Below are positions 1 through 10,633 of a stretch of DNA of 64,000 bases, one piece after another. The position numbers and the translations under genes are program-made. The DNA lies in the NCBI GenBank assembly GCA_950022295.1, contig OX465600.1, positions 230,165,782-230,229,781 of the forward strand. The letters run 5' to 3'. The notes under the pieces are model-generated. The model searched no databases, was not told where the DNA came from, and worked only from the letters and a program-made list of their open reading frames with translations. The stretch's first letter is position 1. Each line of letters begins with the position of its first letter. The stretch is from Bromus sterilis (taxonomy: Eukaryota > Streptophyta > Magnoliopsida > Poales > Poaceae).

Positions 1-1475
1 GGAGGCAAAAGAGAATGGAAGAGGGAACCGAGTAGCAGTGAGACTAAGAATGCGCAGAAGGAAGTCATAACGCCAAACACCCTCGTCCACACAAGACGAA
101 CAGGGCGTCACCGCAGCTCCACGACGCCCACCACGAGAAGAGCGAGGGGTACGACCACCACGACCTCGGCCAGAAGCACCACCACCCCTGTCGGGACCCG
201 GAATATCCGTATGTAATTCCAGTCACAACTCAATCACATAGAGAGCCGAGAGCCGTACCCACTTGTCTAAGCAGACAAGGCCAAGCACAGAACAGTCTCG
301 GAAAGCATCGTACGTGAGGGGCATCCCATCTAGGTCGGATGATCACTGAGATGGGTCCTCATCGCCCGCTCACAAGTCTAAATGATTATGGGTGGTGAAA
401 TCCCATACTCATAGACAAGTCACCTCAACCATGTTATCGATTGAATCATAAACCTTACATAAACAAACTCCAGCCCGATTACTTAGTCGGGGTCTAGGGA
501 GGGCTCGATCATACAACAAAGTGTGCACGTGACAAAGTCACGAGCAATCGCATCGCGATGCCCCAAGCTGCGCACATCTAAGGGCCACTTGGTGTATAAA
601 AGACTGCCAGCCAGATCACAACTAAGGTCTCTAAAACCCATACTAAGACATGCATGTTTTAATCATACACACAGCACACATGTCTAGTATGAACATCAGG
701 TATCATCACATAACTCTACAAAGTACTTCTTTATTGACTTACACATAGAGCATACAAAGATCACATGTCTGTGATCAACATTACATCATACAATGGAAGC
801 AATTAGGTCTGAGTACATACAAGTTTAACAAATGGCTTAGAGAAGCCTTGTTCAACAAACATGCCCTTCCACGAGGGACCAGACTGCAGTCTGGAACTAT
901 ACTACCTTAGTCAACGTTGAGCTTTAGGAAGGTGACTCCATCGGGGGCTGGGTTCTCATCTAAAACATAGAATAAGCAAACGTGAGTACAAAGTCGTACT
1001 CAGCAAGACTTACATCAGAACTACACTACTCATGCTCAAGTTTCAAGGTAAAGCAGGTGGGGCTTCAAAATGCAGAAGTGCCATCTTTGACTTGGCTAGT
1101 CCTGAACTACGAGTACCAGACTTGAGGTAAGAAGCGTACACGAGTCCACTACCAAGTCTCCAACCAATACACCACTATGGATACTTCCTCGACTTCCCCA
1201 CGAGGAAGCACGCCATAGCAGTTACGCTCATCTTGCGAGTTTTAGAGTATCCGTTGAAGTTGTCCAATAATCAAGCATAGGTCTCCAAGTAGTCCATAAC
1301 CGCGGACACGGCTATTCGAATAGTTTGTTAACCCTGCAGGGGTGTACTTCTTCACACGCGTGTCATCACTTACCACCCAGGAATCGTCATCCGTCAAGAG
1401 GATGTCGGACGAGGATAATCACCAAGGCACTTACCTCACCTTACCTTCTCTAATCCAGGAGTCGACTATCTGAGT
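1..1475 (-). repeat. Reversed LTR remnant (gypsy, TGTAACA-type), 3' half
   Basis: No coding frame is seen. Read on the minus strand, the stretch ending near 1475 resembles the later half of the long LTR at 44193-48559. A shared block around 1334-1350 (ACACCCCTGCAGGGTTAA on the minus strand) matches about 47782-47799, and both continue into a similar phrase about a GTGTCC-CGGTTATGGAC stretch. An AATAAA signal lies on the minus strand near 730-740, fitting an LTR R/U5 region. The 10634-13236 block may be the rest of the same LTR, split by element 1. The similarity was judged by eye. Confidence 0.4.
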
Positions 1476-3116
1476 TGGTTACGTCCCAAACATATATATA
1501 ATTTCTGCTTGCTCCATGCATGTTTTGTGTGACTTTGCCATGTTTTGCTTGAACTTTCGTACACTTTTGAACCTATTTGGACTAACCTATTAACTCAGTG
1601 CACCCAGTTGCCAGTTTCTGTTTTCTGCTGTTTTCGTATTTCAAGTTTTCTGGCCATTAAAAGTGCTCCAAAAATTCCGGGAATAATATATAAAAAATCA
1701 GCGCAACAGAAGCTTCCAGAATCACCAAGAGAGGGAAGGGGGGCCACCACCAGGCAGCCAGGAGGGCAGGTGGCGCGGCCACACCCTGGGCCGCGCCAGG
1801 GACCCTCCTGACTGCCTCGTGGGTCCCCTTGATGCCCCCTTCGCCTATATTTACCCCTCGGGGTGGAAACCCTAATATCGATCTGTTTCTCGCGAACTCC
1901 CCTTTGTACCACCGCCGCCGTCGTTTCAAGATCGGGGCTGCCTGGAGAAGCTGCCCCGGCACCGTTCCGGGAGGAGGAACCCCCTCCGGGAGACCATCCA
2001 TAGCCATGGACGCCTCACGGATGTACCGTGAGTAGTCCCCCTTGGACCATGGGTCCGTGACCAGTACCTATGTGATGAATCTCTCCCCCCCTTTGTGCTT
2101 CCACTTTCGAGTCCTCGTGAGCTGCCTCACATGATGAAGGCATCTATGTAATTTCTGTTGTTGCTATGCTGAGTTTGTTGGGATCTGATGGATTATGAGA
2201 CTATGTTCAGATTGTGATGAGTAATATATTTGGTTCTTCTCTTTTATATTTTGTTCTTGAGTAAATTCTTGCATGTTCTCCGTTGCGGTATTTGCTTTGG
2301 CCAAGTATTTTATGTGCAACTCCAAGAGAGAGCGTTATGCTCGATTGTGGGTTCAGCCCCTTGATGTCTAGCTTGAGTGACAGAAACATGAGACTAGGGG
2401 ATGTGCTGTTGCCACCAGGGATAAAACAACGGTGTTTGTACCTGCGGGTGCAAGGATTGTTTACTTTACGCAAAGTTCTTTTAATGCAGTTGTCTGTTCC
2501 TTTGAGTTCACACTTTGGGTGGGATTCGCAACATAATACCAGCGAGATGTTCTGGATAGATATCTCAAGGTAGATGATTCGTAGTAGATGTAGATGGATT
2601 TCGGTCTACTTACCTTAGCGTACTGCCCATTGCTTTTGAGCCCTTCCTTTCTTTGCAGCATAGTTAGCATTGCGGTGCCTTCATAATCCTGTCAATTGCC
2701 CAACTGTGATTTGTTTACCTCGCTAGCACTTTTATCGTCTTTTAGGAGAGAGACATCACTAGTGAAAATCACGGGACCCCGGTCCATCTTCACATTATTG
2801 TTCACACCCTCAATTTACTTTCAGCTTTTACTTTCCTTTGCACCTTTTATCTCTTGCGTTGATCCTTTGTAAAAGACAAGGCCAGAGGAATTGACAACTC
2901 CTCTGTATTCGTTGGGAGCAAAGTTATTTGTTGTTGTGTGCAGGTCCACGACAACACACTAGTCAGGAAGCAATTTCTGGCGACGTTGCCACCTACTTGT
3001 ATCTCCTGAGTCCTACTGGTTCGATAACCTTGGTATCTTCACCGAGGGAAACTTGCTGCTGCACTGCATCTCAAACCTTCCACTTGGAGTAAGCAACGAG
3101 GGGCGAGAAGCCATCA
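1476..3116 (+). repeat. 5' LTR of element 1
   Basis: About 1641 bp. It aligns by eye from TTACGTCCCAAAC to the end GAAGCCATCA with the LTRs at 7368, 51497, 56870 and 61139 and with the reversed solo LTRs. The 3' LTR of the same element, after removing its insertion, is 1642 bp. The family's LTR ends are TGATACGTCC and GCCATCA. Confidence 0.85.
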
Positions 3117-3126
3117 AGCAAATTTT

Positions 3127-3144
3127 TGGCGCCGTTGTCGGGGA
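3127..3144 (+). other. Primer binding site (tRNA-Asp type)
   Basis: TGGCGCCGTTGTCGGGGA lies 10 bp after the LTR end. It matches the complement of the 3' end of plant tRNA-Asp at 17 of 18 positions (T replaces C in the GCC). Confidence 0.85.
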
Positions 3145-3291
3145 CTCAAGTCTACAAGATAGGGGAGTTCCACACTATCTTTTATCTCTGCTTTTTAGTC
3201 TTGTTAGTTTACCTTTCAGTTTTTACCTTTGTGTCCCTTATCAAAAATACCAAAAATACCTGTTACCTTGCTTGCTGATGCTATCTTTACC

Positions 3292-4443
3292 ATGGGTGTT
3301 GAACCACCCAAATATGGTAGGATGGACATGTTTCACTTGGCTCGTATTCGATCAATTTGTGCTCGCGCTAAAAACCCAACCGACTTGGTTGAGGGAAAAT
3401 CATTGGATGAGCATGCTCATTACACGCGACACCGCCTATCTCAGAAAGGGAAACACTTATGGGATCAAATACAAGTTTCTTATTGCTATGCTGAATCTTT
3501 ATGCCACATTGATGATTTTACTTGCTGCTCTAATATAGAGCGCAAACACCTTCCTTTCCAATGCGAGTTTAATGAAAATGAGATCCTATCTTCTTATGCC
3601 AAAGGTGTTTATGATTACTTTGATGTTGAAAAGATTGAAGAGTTTGTTTCTTTTAAAGGTGCTTATGAGATTGCTTCTTTGATTGAAAAGTATTACGATA
3701 CTATTCACAAGTCTGAAAACTTTGATGTTCTTGCATATTGCTTTGAGAATTATACTTCTAATGCTTATATTGAGGATTTTAAAAATAGAATGCTTGCTGC
3801 CCAAGAAGAGGCTAATGATTGCTATGAAGAGGAATCTTATGATTCTGAGGACTCACTTGAAACTTTCCTTTCTGATGGTTTTGATACTTGCTTTGTTGAT
3901 GGCCATGATGCCACTATGGATGATGCCTACGAAGATGAACTTGCTATAGTTCCTTATGTTAAGCATGAAATTATTGTTGTTGCACACACACTCGATAGCC
4001 CTATTATCCTTTTGAAATCTCCAACTATTCCGGAGAATTTTGCTCTTATCAAGGCTCAATGTGATGGGTTGCATCTATCTTATCATCCTAAAAACCGTGT
4101 TGAAAACAATACACGTGTGCTTGTAGGTCATGAACAGCATGAATTATGTGATAGTTATATTCTTGATGTTGTTCATGATGCTACTGAAAATTACTTGGAG
4201 AGAGGAAAGTTTTCTTGTAGAAACTTCCATGTTACAAAAACACCTCTCTTCATGTTGAAAGTTTTGAAGTTGTTCTTGTTCTACCTTCCTATGCATGTCA
4301 CTTTGTGCTTCTTTGATTTATTCTCTTACAAGATGCCTATGCATAGGAAGTGGGTTAGGCTTAAATGTGTTTCATATTTGCTTCTTGATGCTCTCTTTTG
4401 CTTCAATTCTTATTCTCTTGTGAGCATCTTTCATAATCTTTAA
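3292..4443 (+). CDS. Gag-position ORF of element 1, function unknown
   Basis: An open frame of 383 codons runs from an ATG at 3292. The frame is open further up to 3229, but 3292 is preferred because it sits at the same place after the primer site as the gag start of element 3 (both MG...). The protein is acidic in the middle (repeated E, D and Y around residues 180-215) and ends in a hydrophobic, phenylalanine- and leucine-rich stretch (about 320-383). I see no zinc knuckle, protease or RT motif, and it does not resemble the gag of element 3. The frame has no stops although the element is otherwise non-autonomous, which suggests either recent insertion or a retained role. What it does is unknown. 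Confidence 0.6.
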   Translation: MGVEPPKYGRMDMFHLARIRSICARAKNPTDLVEGKSLDEHAHYTRHRLSQKGKHLWDQIQVSYCYAESLCHIDDFTCCSNIERKHLPFQCEFNENEILSSYAKGVYDYFDVEKIEEFVSFKGAYEIASLIEKYYDTIHKSENFDVLAYCFENYTSNAYIEDFKNRMLAAQEEANDCYEEESYDSEDSLETFLSDGFDTCFVDGHDATMDDAYEDELAIVPYVKHEIIVVAHTLDSPIILLKSPTIPENFALIKAQCDGLHLSYHPKNRVENNTRVLVGHEQHELCDSYILDVVHDATENYLERGKFSCRNFHVTKTPLFMLKVLKLFLFYLPMHVTLCFFDLFSYKMPMHRKWVRLKCVSYLLLDALFCFNSYSLVSIFHNL

Positions 4444-7353
4444 GCCTAGCTAATGGCTCTAAAAAAGCGCTTTCGGGAGACAGCCCGCAACGAATTTAGG
4501 TTTTTATTTTTACTTTTGTTCTGTTCTTAGTGGTCTTGATGATTGTTACTACTGTAGCAACATCATTGTATCTTTAATTTTCAAGCTTTGTGCCAAGTTT
4601 AGCCTCAGATTGCAAGAAAGGTCAAAAGTTGGTGCTTGCTGTCCAGAAATAGATTCTGTCTGCTTGACGGAAAAATTCTCAATAAATCACCAGATCATCT
4701 TTTTGATCTGAATTATTTTTGACAGCATGCTCCATACAATTACATTGCAGGCGTCTGTTCAAAGTTTTTTGATTTGAGTTTCATAAGTACCCCTAAAAAA
4801 TTCGTTTATATCTGTTGTTCTGTTTTTCACAGATTCTGCCACGTTTTGTCTCTCCTTACTTTTGCAAACCTTAAGCTTGCTTTTTCGTTGCAAAAACTTT
4901 TTGGCAATCTTGAGAAATAGTAGCTCTTCAAGGTTATCTTTATTTGCAGTAGATAAAAAATATTTTAATAGGGTACTAACCTCTCTAATCAGTCTACAAT
5001 GAGTTATGTATGAAGAGAGTTTTCAAGTGCGCGATGGAAGGTGATGAAAGAAGATTCAGGAGTGTCAAACGCTCAAGCTTGGGGATGCCCATGTGCACCC
5101 CAATAAATATTCAAGAAGACTCAAGCGTCTAAGCTTGGGGATGCCCCTGATGCATCCCCTTCTTCATCAACAATCATCAGTTTGTCCCTCGTTGCACTAT
5201 ATTTTTATCACTTCATGCGTTATGTTCTTTTCTTGGAGTGTCTCGCTCTTAGGTTTTGTTTTTTGTTTTCTTTAGCTTTGTTTGCTGTAGTAACAAGCTA
5301 GATCCCAGCTTACTTACTCTTTTGTGTGGGAGAGATTCACGCTCCGCTTGAACTAGAACTCCTCATAGGATTTGCATGCTTATTCTTTTAGCTGTGAGTT
5401 GTTCTTTTTCTTTTCTTAGCTGCTGTTCTGTTTAGTTGTAGTGCTTTAGTTTTTTCTAGAGCTTTTCTTTTGTCTTAGGTTGAACTTTCTATAGGTTGCA
5501 TGTTTTATCTTGTTAGAGAGTTTTCCTGTTGCACTGAGTTTTGTGTCTTGACTATAAGTAGGTAGTTGAAGTTGCTTTTCTCTTTGTAGTAGTAACTTGC
5601 AATAGTTTTGAGGTATTGACTAGAGTAATGTTTGAACTTATGGTGTCAAGAGCTCTTGCCTATTAGTGATAGATGTCGTATTTTGGGAAATCCGTGTGTT
5701 TTTCGAAAACCAAAAAACCCCTGTTGAGAACTCTAGCTACTAGATGGATCACTAACCTCTAGAGGGTTCGAATATTAGAGTACACTCACGTACCATGAGT
5801 CAAGGATGCCCAAGGATAACCAAACACCCATACACTCCTCCTCGGGGTACCTGTCTCTTTGTGAACCTCCTGATTAGATTGAGAGTTACCGATAATAAGT
5901 GCATGAGTTCTTCGGACTAATGTGAGTATTCAAAAGTTGACACTTCCACCCACCTATACTTTTTCTAGCCTCTTCGGTACCATGCATTGCCCTTTCTCAC
6001 CTCGAGAATTGGCGCATACTTCGCCGGTGCATCCAAACCCTTGGTATGATACGCTCTGTCATCATAAGCCTCCTTATATCTTTCCTCAAAACAGCCACCA
6101 TACCTACCTACAAGGCATTTCCATAGCCTTTCCGAGATACATTGCCATGCAACATCCACCTTCTCATGACTTGATCTTCATGTCACACATGCTACTTGCT
6201 TGATCGATGAGCCGCATGCTAGTTGGGGCTCGCCCTAATCATTGCTACATGACGCGCTAGTATCATTGCATATCCTGCTACCCTGGCAGAGGCATACATT
6301 TGCATCATGATAGTTACATTTTCTTTATGTGAGTACCTTTGTAAAGTGTGAAAGATCTCCTATATCCTTGTAAAATATACAGTATTGCCCCTAAAGTGAG
6401 GAAAAGATCCCAAAGAGGAAAAACTCAAAAGATCCCAAAGAGGACAAAATCAAAAGATCCCAAATAGGACAAATGAGAGTTAAATAGAAAGAGCCATTGA
6501 GGCCACCAAAAAATAAAATAAAAAGAGAAAAAGAGAAAAGAAAAAAATAAAAAGAGAGAAGGGGGCATACTAATATTCCTTTTGAGAGATCCACACTAGT
6601 ACTTCATATCCTATCCCTTGTACTCCATAGAGATCATCATCATGCATATAGCTATGTGGGGACCCTTCACACTATAGAACTTGGCTTGTATATTCCAATG
6701 ATGAGCTTCCTCAAACAAGCTCTAGGTCTTCTTTAGCAAGAAGTTAGATGCACCCCCACTAGTTCCCTTGGAGAAATTTTAGCTCACATGTGCATCCGTT
6801 GTATGGCAATCCCTACTCCTCACATCATATCTATCATATGGCCTTCTCTCACCTATGATTGTCCTCATTGATGTGAGCCTTTCACACCTTTTTGTCTTCC
6901 TCCTCCACCTTCTTTCTGTTTCGCCTTTTAGGTGTCAACTTTCTTGCTCACGCTCATCCATTGCATGAGTGCTCAAAATGTCGAAAGGGAGTGGATCAGT
7001 TTGACTTGTACCTGGCTAGTGGTCTGGGGATGAGTCCAGATAAGAATCCAAAGGATACCAAGTGTGAAACTTTAGTAGATAGTTGTTCTCAACAACCTTT
7101 TTTCTCTTTCTTCCCAGTCCCTTGCTTGCACGCAAACACCATTTGGAGACATTCGAGTCACGGACAGCAAGAGCTCTTGCACCTTTTGTTCTTTTGTTGC
7201 TTGTGTCAATGCTAATATAGACTCTTTCTTGTTAACTTGAATTGAATTGCATGCTTTGATTGCTTTACTTAAAAGTCCTTATTTGGTTGTGTGGCATGTC
7301 ACCACAGAAATTATGCTTGTTATCATTTACCTACTCGAGGACGAGCAGGAATT
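4444..7353 (+). other. Untranslated 3' internal region of element 1
   Basis: About 2.9 kb without a convincing gene. It is nearly colinear with 54080-56855 of element 2, starting with a shared TAAGCCTAGCTAATGGCTCT block. It holds two extra copies of the polypurine-type motif AAGCTTGGGGATGCCC (5075-5090, 5131-5146). It also holds a short tandem array built on AAAAGATCCCAAAGAGGAC (about 6403-6470, roughly three units). Short ORFs such as 5922-6203 and 6892-7215 have counterparts in element 2 but look like chance frames. Confidence 0.7.
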
Positions 7354-7367
7354 AAGCTTGGGGATGT
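7354..7367 (+). other. Polypurine tract of element 1
   Basis: AAGCTTGGGGATGT lies directly before the 3' LTR start. This is the usual plus-strand primer position. Confidence 0.8.
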
Positions 7368-10300
7368 TGATACATCCCAAACGTATCTATAATTTCTGCT
7401 TGCTCCATGCATGTTTTGTGTGACTTTGCTATGTTTTGCTTGAACTTTCATACACTTTTGAACCTATTTGGACTAACCTATTAACTCAGTGCACCCAGTT
7501 GCCAGTTTCTATTTTCTGCTGTTTTTGTATTTCAGGTTTTCCGGCCATTAAAAGTGCTCCAAAAATTCCAGGAAAATTATATAAAAAATCAGCGCAACAG
7601 AAGCTTCCGGAATCACCAAGAGAGGGAAGGGGGGCCACCACCAGGCAGCCAGGAGGGCAGGTGGCGCGGCCCCACCCTGGGTCGTGCCAGGGACCCTCCT
7701 GACTACCTCGTGGGTCCCCTCGATGCCCCCCTTCGCCTAAATTTACCCCTCGGGGTGGAAACCCCTAATATCGATCTCTTTCACGCGAACTCCCCTCTGT
7801 ACCGCCGCCGCCGCTGTTTCAAGATCGGGGCTGCCTGGAGAAGCTGCCCCGGTACCCTACCGGGAGGAGGAACCCCCTCCGGGAGACCATCCATAGCCAT
7901 GGACGCCTCCCGGATGTACCGTGAGTCGTCCCCCTTGGACCATGGGTCCGAGACCAGTAGCTATGTGATGAATCTCTCCCCCCTTTGTGCTTCCACTTTC
8001 GTGTCCTCGTGAGCTGCCTCACATGATCGAGGCATCTATGTAATTTCTGCTGTTGCTATGCTGAGTTTGTTGAGATCTGATGGATTATGAGACTATGTTC
8101 AGATTGTGATGAGTAATAGATTTGGTTCTTCTCTTTTATATTTTGTTCTTGAGTAAATTCTTGCATGTTCTCCGTTGCGGTATTTTCTTTGGCCAAGTAT
8201 TTTATTTTCAACTCCAAGAGAGAGCGTTATTCTCAATTGTGGGTTCAGCCCATTGATGTCTAGCTTGAGTGACAGAAACATGAGACTAGGGGATGTGCTG
8301 TTGCCACTGATGGCTTCTCGCCCCTTGTTGGTTACCCCAAGTAAAAGGTTGAGATGCAGTGCAGCAGCAAGTTTCCCTCGGTGAAGATACCAAGGTTTGT
8401 CTCCAGTAGGACTCCAGAGATGATAAGTAGGTGTCAGCGGCGCAACTGACGCGGACCTGTACACAGACACAAATAACTTTGTTCCCAACGAAGTTCAGAG
8501 AGGTTGTCAATCTCTCCGGTCTTGTTGTTCACAAAGGATCAAACACAAGGGATAATGATAGCAACTGAAAGTAAAAACAGATTAGTAAATGAGCGTGGAA
8601 ACAGTAATGAGGATATGGACCGGGATACGTGATGTTCACTAGTGATGTCTCTCTCCCAAAAGACGATAAAACTGCTATGCGAGGTAAAAAAATTACAGAA
8701 GGGCAATTGACAGGATTATGAACGCACCGCAATGATGCTAAAAAAGAAAGGAAGAGGCTCAAAAGCACGGGAAGTACGCCAAAATAAGTAGACCGAAATC
8801 CAACTGCATCTGCTACTAATCATCCACCTTGAGATATCTATCCAGAACATCTCGCTGGTATTAAATTGCGAGCCCCACCAAAGTGTAAACCCAAAGCAAT
8901 AGAGAACTGCATTAAAAATCACTTTGCGTAAAGTAAACAATCCTTGGAACCGCGGTTACAAGCATCGTTGTGTTTCCCCCTTGTGGCAACAGCCATCCCC
9001 TAAACTCATGTTTCTGTCACTCAAGCGTGTCATCGGGGGGCATGAACCCACAATCGAGCATAACGTTCCCTCTTGGGGTTACTACCTACTACTTGGCCAA
9101 AGGAATAAAAAGCAACGGAGAACATGCAAGAATTACTTAGGAACAAAAATATAAGAAATAAAAACCAAATATATTACTCAATCACAATCTGAACATAATC
9201 TCATAATCCATCAGATCCCATCAAACTCAGCATAGAAATAGCAGAAAGATTACAAAAGTGCCTCGATCATGTAGGGCAGCTCACGAGGTCTAAACCATGA
9301 AGAACAAAGAGGGGAGAAGAACATCACATAGCTACTGATCACGGACCCATGGTCCAAGGAAAACTACTCACAAGACATCCGGAAAGAATCCATGGTGGGG
9401 AGGAGACTCCCGGAGGTCGGCCCTCCCTCCGGCAGGGTGCCGGGAAGAGGTCTTCTGGTGCTCCCAATCTCGGAAGCACGGCGGTGGCGGAACAGAGGAG
9501 AGATCGCGAAAAAGGGTTCTGTCCTCGAGGGTTTCACGTCACGGGGAATATATAGGCGAAGGGGGGCACCAAGAGGTGGACCAGGGGCCCCAGGCGCCCC
9601 CCCTGGCGCGGCCCAGGGGGTGGACGCGCCGGGTGGCCGCCTGGGCCACCCCTGGATCCCGTCTGGCCCCACTCGGGCTCTTCGCGAAGCTTCCTGTACG
9701 CTGATTTTTCCTATATTTTTCCTAGAATTTTTCTGGCACTTTTTATATGGGGGAAAACTGAAATAGAAAAACAGCAGAAAACAGGAACTTGCAAATATGG
9801 TGCACTGAGTTAATAGGTTAGTCCAAATATGATCAAAAGTGTATGAAAGTGCATCTAGAACATAGCAATATCACACAAAACATGCATGGAGCAAGCAGAA
9901 ATTATAGATAGGTTTTGGACGTATCAGCCACCAGGGATAAAACAACGGTGCTTATACCTGCGGGAGCAAGGATTGTTTACTTTACGCAAAGTTCTTTTAA
10001 TGCAGTTGTCTGTTGCTTTGAGTTTACACTTTGGCTGGGATTCACAACTTAATACCAGCGAGATGTTCTGGATAGATATCTCAAGGTGGATGATTCGTAG
10101 TAGATGCGGATGGATTTCGGTCTACTTACCTTGGCGTACTACCCATTGCTTTTGAGCCCTTCCTTGCTTTGCAGCATAGTTAGCATTGCGATGCCTTCAT
10201 AATCCTGTCAATTGCCCAACTGTGATTTTTTTTACCTCGCTAGAACTTTTATCATCTTTTGGGAGAGAGAAATCACTAGTGAAAATCACGAGACCACGGT

Positions 10301-10633
10301 CCATCTTCACATTATTGTTCACACCCTCAATTTACTTTCAGCTTTTACTTTCCTTTGCACCTTTTATCTCTTGCGTTGATCCTTTGTAAACGACAAGGCC
10401 GGAGGAATTGACAACTCCTCTGTACTCGTTGGGAGCAAAGTTATTTGTTGTTGTGTGCAGGTCCACGACAACACCCTAGTCAGGAAGCAATTTCTGGCGA
10501 CGTTGCCACCTACTTGTATCTCCTGAGTACTATTGGTTCGATAACCTTGGTATCTTCACCGAGGGAAACTTGTTGCTGCACTGCATCTCAAACCTTCCAC
10601 TTGGGGTAACCAACGAGGGGCGGGAAGCCATCA
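7368..10633 (+). repeat. 3' LTR of element 1, interrupted
   Basis: LTR sequence covers 7368-8307 and 9932-10633, about 1642 bp once the 8308-9926 insertion and its duplicated GCCAC are removed. It starts TGATACATCCC and ends GAAGCCATCA. The joined halves follow the 5' LTR without a gap. Confidence 0.85.
8308..9926 (-). mobile_element. Solo LTR, Athila-like family, reversed, nested in element 1
   Basis: A 1619 bp LTR with no internal region. On the plus strand it begins TGATGGCTTC and ends GACGTATCA, the reverse of the family ends TGATACGTC and GAAGCCATCA. It is flanked by the 5 bp target duplication GCCAC (8303-8307 and 9927-9931). Removing it restores the interrupted LTR exactly. By eye it is closer to the LTR of element 3 than to that of its host element 1. 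A solo LTR with intact duplication implies recombination between the two LTRs of a single inserted copy. Confidence 0.92.

Larger units (their letters stand above)
1476..10633 (+). mobile_element. Athila-like LTR retrotransposon, element 1 (non-autonomous)
   Basis: The element has two LTRs of about 1.64 kb, a tRNA-Asp primer site, one long ORF in the gag position, a long untranslated 3' region and a polypurine tract. No protease, RT, RNase H or integrase is present, so it must have been moved by proteins from elsewhere. Its 3' LTR is interrupted by a reversed solo LTR of the same family. Flanking 5-mers differ (TGAGT on the left, CCGGT on the right), so the target duplication is lost or mutated, and the LTR start itself is degraded (TGGTTACG instead of TGATACG). 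Family assignment rests on the gag, primer site and LTR of the related element at 61139. Confidence 0.85.
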
